Shown: positions 17,293 to 25,413 of the stretch, piece by piece | How positions within the stretch are numbered: the stretch's first letter is position 1 | Layout of the letters: each line of letters starts with the position of its first letter | NCBI RefSeq assembly: GCF_051175565.1 | Contig: NZ_CP195105.1 | Location: 2,728,001-2,792,000 of the forward strand | Origin: Daejeonia sp002484105 | GTDB taxonomy: Bacteria > Bacteroidota > Bacteroidia > Flavobacteriales > Weeksellaceae | Length of the DNA: 64,000 bases | Direction: 5' to 3' | Position numbers and translations under genes: made by a program | The notes under the pieces: model-generated | Told to the model about the DNA's origin: nothing | Databases searched by the model: none | What the model saw: only the letters and a program-made list of their open reading frames with translations

Positions 17293-17919
17293 TCAATTCA
17301 AATTTGCCAGAACTTCCAGATATACTATTACCGAAGCAAGATTCTTAGAAGATTGATATTTCGGATCTAGTTTTTCCCGGATTTTAGATAGCGTTGCACT
17401 GAGGCTGTTGCTTACGGTTTTTTTGCTGATATTCAGGTTCTCGGCGGTTTCGTTTACCGATTTATTTTGCAGGATTCTCAGGTCATAAACCTTTTGATCA
17501 GTAGAGGATAATTGGGAGACGATTTGATTAATCATTTCAAAAATCTCTTTGATGTCATAATCTTCAAGCGTTTCAAAATATTCCGAATCGGACATTTCCG
17601 GTATCAGATGCCCTTCGGCCTCAATATCAATAAGGTTATGGGCTTTTTTAATTTCTGAATAGTAATCTATAATCCGGTAGTGCATATATTTCAGGAGATA
17701 ACCTTTTGCACTTTCTGTTTCATCTGTTTGTACAAAATCGGGATTCTCCGGAACACGAATCCACAAATTTTGCAGAAGCTCTTCAGTAGCTCCTTTGTCT
17801 TTTGTACGGACGTAAGACATCCTGTACAGATCATCCCAATAACGTTCATAGAGAGTTGTAAAAGCAGGTCGGTTACCTGATTTTATTTCCTTAAGCAATG
17901 TTAGATCGGTCAGTTTCAT
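17293..17919 (-). CDS. ECF-type RNA polymerase sigma-70 factor
   Basis: An extracytoplasmic-function sigma factor redirects RNA polymerase to a specific promoter set. Region 2 is visible in FTTLYERYWDDLYRMSYVRT and region 4, a helix-turn-helix, in VYDLRILQNKSVNETAENLN followed by SKKTVSNSL. The start at 17919 (MKLTDLTLLKEI) is preferred over 17943 because the -7 element lies between the two. No anti-sigma gene or SusC/SusD pair adjoins it, so its regulon is unknown. It lies between IS relics and may be part of the acquired region. Confidence 0.88.
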   Translation of the reverse strand: MKLTDLTLLKEIKSGNRPAFTTLYERYWDDLYRMSYVRTKDKGATEELLQNLWIRVPENPDFVQTDETESAKGYLLKYMHYRIIDYYSEIKKAHNLIDIEAEGHLIPEMSDSEYFETLEDYDIKEIFEMINQIVSQLSSTDQKVYDLRILQNKSVNETAENLNISKKTVSNSLSATLSKIREKLDPKYQSSKNLASVIVYLEVLANLN

Positions 17920-17930
17920 AATTGGCACTG

Positions 17931-17938
17931 CAAAATTA
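17931..17938 (-). promoter_or_regulatory. -7 element of the sigma factor gene
   Basis: TAATTTTG on the minus strand, 11 bp before the ATG at 17919. Confidence 0.4.
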
Positions 17939-17943
17939 CCCAA

Positions 17944-18266
17944 TATCCATTAATGTTTTGTGAACTTTTAAGATTGTATCATTAATTATATGTTAATAAA
18001 AATCAAATAGTTAAAACTTTATAAATTATTTAATGTGTTAATTATTAATACGTTACTTTTTTGTTGTAATGTGAATAATAGATTAAACAAGTAATTTTCA
18101 ATCGAGATGCGGGTGATTTTCTTTCGGGAAGTTTTTCATTTTCATCTGTCTTAATTAAAGAGGTTAAAACACAAGATAATAATATAAATTTCAAAAAGTG
18201 GCAGGTAAAAGGTATACTATATATCATCCGCAGCGGAGCCAAAACCGCTAAGGCAATATTGTAAAC
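17944..18266. other. AT-rich intergenic region, no gene recognised
   Basis: About 320 bp between the sigma factor gene and the repeat cluster. No supported reading frame or RNA was seen. Confidence 0.4.
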
Positions 18267-18308
18267 AATTCCCCTCCTCCGGAGGGGTGCCCGCAGGGCG
18301 GGGTGGTT
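18267..18308 (+). repeat. Two-stem palindromic repeat (REP-like), copy 1
   Basis: Stem 1 is CCCCTCC-TCC-GGAGGGG (18271-18287), stem 2 is GCCC-GCA-GGGC (18289-18299), followed by GGGGTGG. The same layout with covarying stem bases occurs at 43705-43745 and, inverted, at 44216-44258. Confidence 0.85.
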
Positions 18309-18469
18309 CATTCAGCAAAATATCTGTTGACTGTTCCTGCTTCACTCTTCACAAAAACCTCCCTGCCGATATTGGTTTAGCAGCAGGGAACTAAGAAAAG
18401 AGTAACGCTTTTTAGTCGTTAATCTGGAAAAGACGTTCTTTGATTTATTGGTTTACACGTGGAATAGTT

Positions 18470-18580
18470 GGGAAGATGGGAAAGTCGGAAAGACGGGGAA
18501 GTCGGGAAGACGGGAAAGTCGGGAAGTCGGGAAGACTTTTGCGGACTTTTGCGGACCTCCGGACCTCCGGACCTCCGGAC
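18470..18580. repeat. Simple tandem repeats: GGGAAGTC-type units, then CGGACCTC units
   Basis: 18470-18536 is built of imperfect 8-bp units such as GGGAAGTC, GGGAAGAC and GGAAAGTC. After two GCGGACTTTT units, 18552-18580 holds three CGGACCTC units and a partial one. No coding function is apparent. The first part resembles the TCGGAAAG insertion inside mnmE. Confidence 0.8.
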
Positions 18581-18584
18581 TTGT

Positions 18585-18613
18585 TTTGGCTTCGGACAAA
18601 ATGATTATCTTTG
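18585..18613 (+). promoter_or_regulatory. Promoter of the toxin-antitoxin-like pair
   Basis: TTTG at 18585-18588 and TATCTTTG at 18606-18613, spacer 17 bp (19 is typical). The ATG of the antitoxin-like gene is at 18635. Confidence 0.4.
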
Positions 18614-18634
18614 TAAGGTAAAAATCATACGCTT

Positions 18635-18904
18635 ATGGAAACAACATTCACAATATCTTTGCCCGAATCAGTTTTGCAATCGATGAATATCGATGCAAAT
18701 GAAATCATCTCCGATATGCGTAAAGAATACGGATTAAAGCTCTATAAAACCGGTAAACTGACTTTGATTCAGGCAGCGGAATTATGTGGCGTTTCTCTGT
18801 ATGAGTTTGTTTCCTTGCTTACTTTGTCGGCGATTCCGGTCATTGATTATGCAAGTGATGACTTGGAAAATGAACTGAAGCAACTTTCAGATAAAATGCT
18901 ATGA
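18635..18904 (+). CDS. UPF0175-family protein, probable antitoxin
   Basis: UPF0175 proteins are small helix-turn-helix proteins usually encoded directly before a DUF3368 PIN-like gene, and are regarded as antitoxins. This 89-aa product has the family pattern KLYKTGKLTLIQAAELCGVS as the HTH, then YEFVSLLTLSAIPVIDY and an acidic C-terminus. Its TGA overlaps the ATG of the next gene (ATGA), a translational coupling typical of such pairs. The gene looks intact although the partner is broken. Confidence 0.85.
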   Translation: METTFTISLPESVLQSMNIDANEIISDMRKEYGLKLYKTGKLTLIQAAELCGVSLYEFVSLLTLSAIPVIDYASDDLENELKQLSDKML

Positions 18905-19362
18905 TTATCATTTGCGACAGTTCCCCGTTGGTGGCTTTATCTATTATCGACAAACTTGATTTACTGGATAAATTATTTGGCGAAGTGTATGTTCCTTTGT
19001 CGGTTTTTGGGGAAGTTGCTTTACAATAAAAACCTGAAGCCAAACGGATTGAACTTTGGGCAAAAAACAAAGTGGTTTCCTCCACCAACGAACCGCTGAG
19101 GCAATCATTCAGTTTGTTGCTTGATGCAGGAGAATCTGAAGCAATGGCACTCTATTTTGAAAAGAAAGCCGATTATTTGTTGATTGATGAGAAAAAAGGT
19201 AGAAGAATTGCTACTTTCAATCATATTACTATTGTTGGTTCTATAGGAATTTTACTGATAGCAAAAAGAAAAGGGTACATTTCTGCAATTGCTCCGCTTT
19301 TGGACAAACTGCAGCCCAAACCTTACTTTAAAAGAAGTTGTTGCAGAATTTACCCTCAATAA
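18901..19362 (+). pseudogene. DUF3368 PIN-like toxin with nonsense codon and lost C-terminus
   Basis: The frame begins IICDSSPLVALSIIDKLDLL, with the conserved Asp of a PIN-like nuclease. A TAA stands after VFGEVALQ (about codon 43). The same frame then continues with all later family motifs (LLLDAGESEAMALY, YLLIDEKKGRR, GSIGILLIAKRKG). After APLLDKLQ the normal C-terminus is replaced by unrelated sequence. One nonsense mutation and one truncation make it non-functional, while the antitoxin-like gene upstream is intact. Confidence 0.85.
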
Positions 19363-19636
19363 AAATGAGCTGAGCCAGCCTTTGGATCTGAACCTGAACC
19401 AATTCAACGGAGGAACCAACAATTACGAGGCACAATTTTATTATCAGATAGAAAATGCAATCACTGGAACGGTAATACAGGCGTACAACAAAAACGTAAA
19501 AATCAGTGTGGATGCACAAGGTTCTACAGCTTCTACAAGGTTTAAAGCTAAGTATCAATATACATTGCCAAAATTTGGGACATCCGGAACATATCCGTTC
19601 AACACTCCGGAAATGTTGATTAACCAGACTTGGTAA
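19315..19636 (+). pseudogene. 3' fragment of an unknown gene
   Basis: About 105 codons reading NLTLKEVVAEFTLNKNELSQ at the start and ending TPEMLINQTW. It looks like beta-rich, secreted or structural protein sequence (many N, T, Y) joined to the PIN-like gene in another frame. There is no proper start codon. I do not recognise the family; its 5' part is missing. Confidence 0.4.
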
Positions 19637-19644
19637 AACGATAT

Positions 19645-19848
19645 ATGATAAAGATAGATAGGAAGGAGCATCAGGATTTGGTGGCAGTTTTCGACAAATA
19701 CAGACAGTATTACGAGGCATATGGCAATCAGACCGTAAGCGAAAAGGAAGATGAAGCCATCAGAAATCAGGTATCAGAATTGAAAGGAAAATATGATTAT
19801 TACAATACTCTTCTATCTGAACTCCAAAGATGCATCAACGATTATTAA
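19645..19848 (+). CDS. Small hypothetical protein (67 aa)
   Basis: The ATG at 19645 lies 8 bp after the stop of the preceding fragment, so the pair was probably an operon. The product is hydrophilic and probably helical or coiled coil (DLVAVFDKYRQYYEAYGNQT...ISELKGKYDYY-like heptads). It has no signal peptide or membrane segment. I cannot assign a function. A terminator follows about 100 bp downstream. Confidence 0.45.
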   Translation: MIKIDRKEHQDLVAVFDKYRQYYEAYGNQTVSEKEDEAIRNQVSELKGKYDYYNTLLSELQRCINDY

Positions 19849-20238
19849 AGGATTAAGAAAAACCTAAAAGTGAATATTTATGCACCAGTTCGCAAAATGT
19901 GGACGATGGATAAAAGCAGAAAATAACTTTTTCATTTTTTACTTCAAGAGGAGCCGGCTATTGTCGGTTTTCTTTTTTGTTGAAAGAGAAAAGTGGAAAC
20001 GTCAAGAGTACCGAAAAGAATCTTAATACAGAGGTTAGTAAGACAATGTATTGACTGCATCAGGCAGAGAGAGAGTTCGTTGGAGAGCTTTGGGTTAGCT
20101 ATCTTAATAACGGAAGCGTGCTGTATTATAGCATTTTATTATATCTTTTCATATGCATATTTTCGGCATATCAATAGGACTCACAATTTTTTAACAGTTT
20201 GTTAATTTTTAGTTAAAGACTTATCTGCATCAATAGGT
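19849..20238. other. Intergenic region before pstS
   Basis: About 390 bp with one terminator-like hairpin (19952-19978). A 70-codon frame at 19993-20205 has poor protein character and no promoter or neighbour support, so I do not call it. Confidence 0.4.
19952..19978 (+). terminator. Terminator after the 67-aa gene
   Basis: Stem AGCCGGC / GTCGGTT (G:U pairs included), loop TATT, then TTCTTTTTT. Confidence 0.6.
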
Positions 20239-20246
20239 TAAATTTG
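20239..20246 (+). promoter_or_regulatory. -7 element of the pst operon
   Basis: TAAATTTG fits TAnnTTTG and ends 6 bp before the pstS ATG, predicting a very short leader. No Pho-box-like direct repeat was identified. Confidence 0.4.
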
Positions 20247-20252
20247 TAAGAG

Positions 20253-21101
20253 ATGAGTTATACCTCAAAATATTGCTATGTTGTGTTTTTAATCATAAGC
20301 ATGTTTTCGTGCAGCGACAGCGGTCATATGATTAAAATGAAAGGTTCCGATACGGAAGTAAATCTCGCAGTGAATCTATCGGAACAGTTTGCAGAGGAAA
20401 ATCCAGACTTCAGTATTGCGATTTCCGGTGGTGGTTCGGGATTGGGAATCATCTCGCTTCTTAACGGTCAGGCCGATATTGCCAATTCTTCAAGACCCCT
20501 TTCTGAAGACGAAAAACGTCTTTTTCAGCAGAAAAGTATTCAGCTTAAAACGGTTGTTTTTGCGGAAGATGCCACTGCTTTTGTTGTAAATACAAACAAT
20601 CCTTTAAATGAAGTTTCAATACAGCAGCTCGCCAGTCTACTCAATGGAAAATATTCTAATTGGACCGCCGTTTCAGCAGAAAATTTACCCGTCAGCATTT
20701 ATGGCAGACAAAGCAGTTCGGGAACCTATTCTTTTGTAAAAAAGAAACTACACATTGATTACAGCCCTTCCGCTAAAGAAATGACTGGAAATGCACAGAT
20801 TTTAGAGGCAATAAAAGTAGACAAATCCGGAATTGGATATGTAGGAGCAGGTTATATTTCGAAGAACGCCAGCAAAAACCATGGAATCAAAGTACTTAAA
20901 GTAAAAGCAAACGATAGTTCCGAATCTGTTTCTCCACTTGATTCCAAAGCAATTCAACAGAGAAGGTATTTTTTTCAAAGACCTTTATATCAGTTTATTC
21001 CCACCAGTTCCTGGGAAAAAGTGAAACCTTTTATCCAGTACGAAACTAAAGGAAAAGGACGCATTATCATCGAAAATTCAGGGTATTATCTAATCAATTA
21101 A
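20253..21101 (+). CDS. pstS: Phosphate ABC transporter substrate-binding lipoprotein PstS
   Basis: PstS captures phosphate outside the cytoplasmic membrane for the PstCAB transporter. The product (282 aa) starts with a short hydrophobic signal ending in Cys (LIISMFSC), so it is likely a lipoprotein. It then shows the periplasmic binding fold: MKGSDTEVNLAVNLSEQFAEENP, ISGGGSGLGI, IANSSRPLSEDE and YGRQSSSGTYSFVK are the phosphate-loop regions of the family. The start at 20253 is needed for the signal peptide. It is first in the operon pstSCAB; pstC begins 6 bp after its stop. Phosphate-starvation control is likely but not visible. Confidence 0.92.
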   Translation: MSYTSKYCYVVFLIISMFSCSDSGHMIKMKGSDTEVNLAVNLSEQFAEENPDFSIAISGGGSGLGIISLLNGQADIANSSRPLSEDEKRLFQQKSIQLKTVVFAEDATAFVVNTNNPLNEVSIQQLASLLNGKYSNWTAVSAENLPVSIYGRQSSSGTYSFVKKKLHIDYSPSAKEMTGNAQILEAIKVDKSGIGYVGAGYISKNASKNHGIKVLKVKANDSSESVSPLDSKAIQQRRYFFQRPLYQFIPTSSWEKVKPFIQYETKGKGRIIIENSGYYLIN

Positions 21102-21107
21102 ACCGTT

Positions 21108-21998
21108 ATGCATTACAAAAAAAGAATTTTTATTGATACTCTTTTTAAAGTCATCTTTAAATCTACCGGATTCTTGGTCCTGGCATTATTGGGTGGCATT
21201 TTCTTTATGCTAATGTATAATGCCATCACCTTTTTTATGAAAGTCTCGCCTCTTGATTTTATTACAGGAAGTGAATGGAACCCTACCGCAGCCGAACCCG
21301 AATATGGGATTTTACCGCTGATTGTTAGTACAAGTCTGGTGTCGTTTGGAGCTATGCTAATTGCAGTACCACTGGGGATCGGAACCGCCGCCTTTATCTC
21401 GGAATATGCAGGGAAAAAACTCAAAATTATACTGAAACCCATTATCGAAATGCTTGCTGCAGTACCTTCCGTGGTCATCGGATTTTTGGGAATTGTTCTG
21501 GTGGGGCCTCAGATTGCAGAACTCAATAATCTTCCGAACGGACTGAATGCCCTAAACGGAGCAATTCTGCTTGCCATAATGGCTTTACCCACAATTATTA
21601 CGATTTCTGAAGATGCCATTCATTCTATACCGCAAACTTACCGGGAAGCCAGCTATGGCTTAGGCGCATCCAGATGGCAAACATTAAGAAAAGTAACCAT
21701 TCCTGCTGCTGCGCCGGGAATTATTGCAGCGGTAATGCTGGGATTGGGACGCGCTATTGGAGAAACAATGACTGTGCTGATGGCCACGGGAAATGCTTCC
21801 ATATTTCCGAAAGGTTTCTTTGATTCGGTTAAAACCATTACCGCAACTATAGCCATTGAAATGGGCGAAGTGCCCTATCAAACCACACATTATTATGCAC
21901 TTTTTGCCATTGCTATCGTTTTGTTTTTCATGACTTTGATCGCCAATTTAATCGGCGAATATTATATTAACCGATTCCGAAAATACCATGCAGCATAA
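21108..21998 (+). CDS. pstC: Phosphate ABC transporter permease PstC
   Basis: An inner-membrane permease subunit with about six transmembrane segments and an extended periplasmic loop after the first (SPLDFITGSEWNPTAAEPEYGILPL), as in PstC. The EAA-type loop contacting PstB is REASYGLGASRWQTLRKVTIPAA, and GRAIGETMTVLMATG follows. At 296 aa its length is normal. It overlaps pstA by 11 bp, indicating coupled translation. Confidence 0.95.
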   Translation: MHYKKRIFIDTLFKVIFKSTGFLVLALLGGIFFMLMYNAITFFMKVSPLDFITGSEWNPTAAEPEYGILPLIVSTSLVSFGAMLIAVPLGIGTAAFISEYAGKKLKIILKPIIEMLAAVPSVVIGFLGIVLVGPQIAELNNLPNGLNALNGAILLAIMALPTIITISEDAIHSIPQTYREASYGLGASRWQTLRKVTIPAAAPGIIAAVMLGLGRAIGETMTVLMATGNASIFPKGFFDSVKTITATIAIEMGEVPYQTTHYYALFAIAIVLFFMTLIANLIGEYYINRFRKYHAA

Positions 21999-22848
21999 AT
22001 TAAAAAAACTAACGCCCCTTATCGAATGGGGAACGCTCCTGCTTTGCACAGGCCTGGTCTGCTTTTTTCTGATGGTTATTTTGTATGATATTTTCAGCAA
22101 AGGAATTTCGGTGATTTCGTGGGATTTTATTTCCCAACTTCCAACAGACGGGATGACCAAAGGTGGTATCCTAACGCCAATTATCGGTACGATAGCTTTA
22201 ACTTTAATTACGGCACTGTTTTCCATTCCTTTTGGTATTTGCTGTGCCATTTACCTGAACGAATATGCTGAAAATACATGGCTTACCAAAACCATTCGCG
22301 CTTCAATCCGAAACCTCTCCGGTGTACCGTCTATTATTTACGGATTATTTGGACTGGCACTTTTTGTTCAGGCACTTCATTTCGGAACATCAACGCTTTC
22401 AGCGGGCTTAACTTTAGGTTTGCTTTCACTTCCGTATATCATCACCACGACAGAAGAAGCGCTGTTGCGGATACCTGCCAGCATGCGTGAAGCTGCTTTA
22501 GGCGTAGGTGCTACAAAATTTGAATCGATTAAAGATGTAGTACTTCCATCCTCCATGCCGGGAATTTTAACAGGAGTAGTGTTAACACTTTCGCGCGCTG
22601 CGGGAGAAACAGCACCAATTTTGTTCACCGGAGCTGCCTTCTATATTACCAATGCATGGATCAGCCCTAATCAGGAATTTATGGCATTGCCATATCATTT
22701 ATATATGCTTTCTACGCAGCACCAGTCCATCGAAGAAGTTCGTCCGATCGCTTATGGAACGGCCTTGGTGCTGATTGTTGTGGTATTTTTGATGAATCTC
22801 GGAGCATTTTATATCCGGCAAAAATACCGGAAGGAGGAAATGAATTAA
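21988..22848 (+). CDS. pstA: Phosphate ABC transporter permease PstA
   Basis: The second permease of the high-affinity phosphate transporter (286 aa). It has about six membrane segments, the family loop GGILTPIIGTIALTLITALF, the EAA loop MREAALGVGATKFESIKDVV, and SRAAGETAPILFTGAAFY. It forms the membrane pore together with PstC. It overlaps pstC at its start, and pstB begins 18 bp after its stop. Confidence 0.95.
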   Translation: MQHKLKKLTPLIEWGTLLLCTGLVCFFLMVILYDIFSKGISVISWDFISQLPTDGMTKGGILTPIIGTIALTLITALFSIPFGICCAIYLNEYAENTWLTKTIRASIRNLSGVPSIIYGLFGLALFVQALHFGTSTLSAGLTLGLLSLPYIITTTEEALLRIPASMREAALGVGATKFESIKDVVLPSSMPGILTGVVLTLSRAAGETAPILFTGAAFYITNAWISPNQEFMALPYHLYMLSTQHQSIEEVRPIAYGTALVLIVVVFLMNLGAFYIRQKYRKEEMN

Positions 22849-22865
22849 TTTAAGAACAAAAAGAA

Positions 22866-23663
22866 ATGATGGAATCACTAGCAGATCATCAAGTAAGCGT
22901 AAAAAATACTGGACAAACCAGTACAAAGCTTTCAGTACAGCATCTCAATTTGTCATTTGGAAACAAACAAGTTCTAAAAAACATCAGCGTTGAATTTCCG
23001 GAAAAACAGGTAACGGCACTTATCGGTCCGTCCGGATGTGGGAAAAGTACTTTGTTGCGCTGTTTCAACCGGATGCATGATCTATACCCCGATTGCAAAA
23101 TCGAAGGAAAAGTTCTTCTGGATGGAAAAGACATCTACTCCAACGAAGTAGAGGTAACCGATATCCGGCGCAGAGTCGGAATGGTGTTTCAGAAAGCCAA
23201 TCCTTTTCCGAAAAGTATTTACGACAATATTTCCTACGGTTTAAAAATCAACAACCTTCCCGCCAATCGTGAGACGGCACAAAAAGCATTGGAAGAAGCC
23301 TTTCTGTGGGACGAAGTAAAAGATGACCTCAACAAACCGGCAACACGTCTTTCGGGGGGACAGCAGCAAAGGCTTTGCATTGCCAGAACCGTTGCCCTTC
23401 GACCGGAAGTTATTCTGATGGATGAACCTTGCTCTGCACTCGATCCGATCTCAACACTGAAAATTGAGGAACTGATTCACCAGTTAAAAGAACAGTACAC
23501 CATCATTATTGTAACACATAATATGCAGCAGGCACAGCGCGTTGCGGACAAAACCGTTTTTATGTATCTGGGGGAAATTATGGAAGAAGGGGATACCGAG
23601 CAGATTTTCAAAAACCCAAAGAATGAAATGACACAGAATTATATCGGGGGACATTTTGGGTGA
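22866..23663 (+). CDS. pstB: Phosphate ABC transporter ATP-binding protein PstB
   Basis: A 265-aa ABC ATPase that powers phosphate import. Walker A is GPSGCGKST (about 53-61), the Q-loop is in MVFQKANPFPKSIYDN, the signature is LSGGQQQRLCIAR, Walker B is VILMDEPCSALDP, and the switch His is in IIVTHNMQQA. The first 20 residues are a poorly conserved extension, so the true start could lie further in. No phoU gene follows, which is unusual for pst operons; what follows is a broken membrane-protein gene. Confidence 0.96.
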   Translation: MMESLADHQVSVKNTGQTSTKLSVQHLNLSFGNKQVLKNISVEFPEKQVTALIGPSGCGKSTLLRCFNRMHDLYPDCKIEGKVLLDGKDIYSNEVEVTDIRRRVGMVFQKANPFPKSIYDNISYGLKINNLPANRETAQKALEEAFLWDEVKDDLNKPATRLSGGQQQRLCIARTVALRPEVILMDEPCSALDPISTLKIEELIHQLKEQYTIIIVTHNMQQAQRVADKTVFMYLGEIMEEGDTEQIFKNPKNEMTQNYIGGHFG

Positions 23664-23712
23664 AAAAGTAAACACCCATAATCAAATTTATTCATTAGTT
23701 TACAATTGATAA

Positions 23713-24415
23713 ATATTCAATCCTAACCATAATTTTGAACATTGCAAAACAGATTTTACATTAAATCCAAAAAAGGGAAAACTTACAATTCAATTCTTTC
23801 TCGGCGCAGGAGCATTATTTATTACTTCCTTATCTGTTTATATTGCATGGATACTGGAGGTCTACTTTATCATCCTTTTTATTTTTTTCATCATACTGTC
23901 TGTTATTGCTCCTTTTTTTGATGTCCCTTCTATGGTGGCACGGGGGAATCTGAAATATTACGCTTTACTTTTTCTTGCCGAAAAAAAAAAATGGTGTACT
24001 AATAATACACGGCGGCACTTTGTTCGACTATGTATTCGTTATCAATCGAAAAATGAGCGTGAAACAGAGAACCCATTTCATTCTCCGGCAATATCTGACA
24101 GGCCTCCTTAACCTGATAGACGAATGTACAGAAAATGAGGACCCACAACTTATCATCCGGGGAACCAGCTATATCATGAACAGGAAAACAATTTCAAAGA
24201 TGGGATTTAAAATTATTGAAACTGATTTTATAGAAAGAATGATCATCTTATTCAATTATATTAATATCCTTCTTTCCTATTCCATAGCCAAAGGCAAACT
24301 TTCATTTCCTAAGATTATCAGCCAGACCATTACCTTTGAAGCAACACTTGAGGAGCTTATAAATAAGAAATCTTATATTTTAGAACTGAATAAGAAATTG
24401 CAAAAATTCAGCTGA
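23713..24415 (+). pseudogene. Membrane protein gene with frameshift at an A11 tract
   Basis: The first frame encodes two adjacent hydrophobic segments (LTIQFFLGAGALFITSLSVY and a second rich in I/F) and ends at a run of eleven A at 23981-23991. The +1-shifted frame then continues with GVLIIHGGTLFDYVFVINRK to a stop at 24415. Ten A would give one continuous protein of about 230 aa. No ATG begins the first frame after the upstream stop, so the 5' end is also uncertain. It could be a phase-variable gene, a decayed gene or a sequencing error. I do not recognise the family. Confidence 0.5.
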
Positions 24416-24426
24416 TCATTCCTCGA

Positions 24427-24592
24427 TGCGCCAAGGATCCCTACGTCCAAATACCCAGACCGAAGATCGGGTTCAGATAAGAGGTATGCAATCTTAAAAA
24501 ATATTGGCAAAGTGCGACTAAATATTGCAAAAGGTTCCACTTGGACTTTAACCGGGCCGCATTTTGCCATTACACCTTATAATTTATATTGA
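24427..24592 (+). pseudogene. Possible C-terminal gene fragment
   Basis: A frame reading GKVRLNIAKGSTWTLTGPHF and ending with a Tyr before TGA has protein-like character but no start codon. The family is unknown. It may be the tail of a gene lost by rearrangement. The stretch 24593-24871 beyond it holds nothing I can name. Confidence 0.2.
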
Positions 24593-24871
24593 AATATGGG
24601 TAAATACATTAATGGAATGTTGAAAGTATTGAATGAGGAGGAATCGCTTGTTACAAATTGGCGGAGCTGGACAAACAGAAAAGAAATAATACGAAATTTC
24701 CGGAAGTAAGATACATAGGAGAAAAATTAATAAATAAGTTTAAAAAAGTAAATATTTGAACTTAAATAAGTCAAATCTGAAAAATATTGAGTTAATATTT
24801 TAAATTCTTCAAGTGTTTTTTAGAAACAATATAAAATAAACTTAACATCAAAATATTTTTCCTATAATGAC

Positions 24872-24879
24872 TACCTTTG
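24872..24879 (+). promoter_or_regulatory. -7 element of the metal-efflux operon
   Basis: TACCTTTG matches TAnnTTTG exactly and ends 4 bp before the GTG start at 24884, so the mRNA would be nearly leaderless. Confidence 0.45.
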
Positions 24880-24883
24880 TACT

Positions 24884-25264
24884 GTGAAAAAATGGTTTGC
24901 CATCATATTGCTCTCCTTATATCTCTGTTCTACAACGGAGCTTTATCAGTTTTTAAAAATTCCGGTATTGATAGAGCATTATTGCGAACATAAAGCCATT
25001 AATCCTGAAATAACGGTATATGCATTTTTAAAATTGCATTACGACCATCATGTAAAAGATGCCGATTGGCAGACAGACCAAAAGCTTCCATTTATCACAC
25101 ATCATGATTTGCCTACTATTGTTTTTACTCTTCAAAATCCTTTTTTTATAGAATTCAGCCACTTTAACGGCTCAATTTCAAAACGTAAAATTCCTGTTTA
25201 CAATGATGCCTTTTCGGATTTGAAATTCATCAATTCCGTTTGGCAGCCTCCAAAATTTTGTTAA
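24884..25264 (+). CDS. Small secreted protein leading the metal-efflux operon
   Basis: A 126-aa protein with a GTG start, an N-terminal hydrophobic signal (FAIILLSLYLCSTTELYQF), then His/Asp-rich sequence (EHYCEHKAINPE, KLHYDHHVKDADW, THHDLP) and a conserved-looking C-terminus NSVWQPPKFC. Similar short proteins commonly precede CzcA/CusA-type pumps in Flavobacteria, but I know no assigned function. The His-rich parts could bind metal (inference). The pump gene follows 150 bp downstream. Confidence 0.7.
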   Translation: MKKWFAIILLSLYLCSTTELYQFLKIPVLIEHYCEHKAINPEITVYAFLKLHYDHHVKDADWQTDQKLPFITHHDLPTIVFTLQNPFFIEFSHFNGSISKRKIPVYNDAFSDLKFINSVWQPPKFC

Positions 25265-25413
25265 TCTTTTTTTGATTTTTTCGATGAATGCTTTCATCGC
25301 GTATTACTGTTTGCTGACGTTTCCAGTCTATAGTGCTATTAGGTATTTATAACCGTTTCAGCATAGGTAATATTTGAATTTCACCATTCTTTTTACAATT
25401 AACAGAATTAAAT

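Noticed and set aside
18470..18580. CRISPR-like array
   Set aside because: The units are 8-10 bp and contiguous without spacers; these are simple tandem repeats.
19993..20205. 70-codon frame before pstS
   Set aside because: Composition is not protein-like, no promoter or conserved motif; treated as intergenic.
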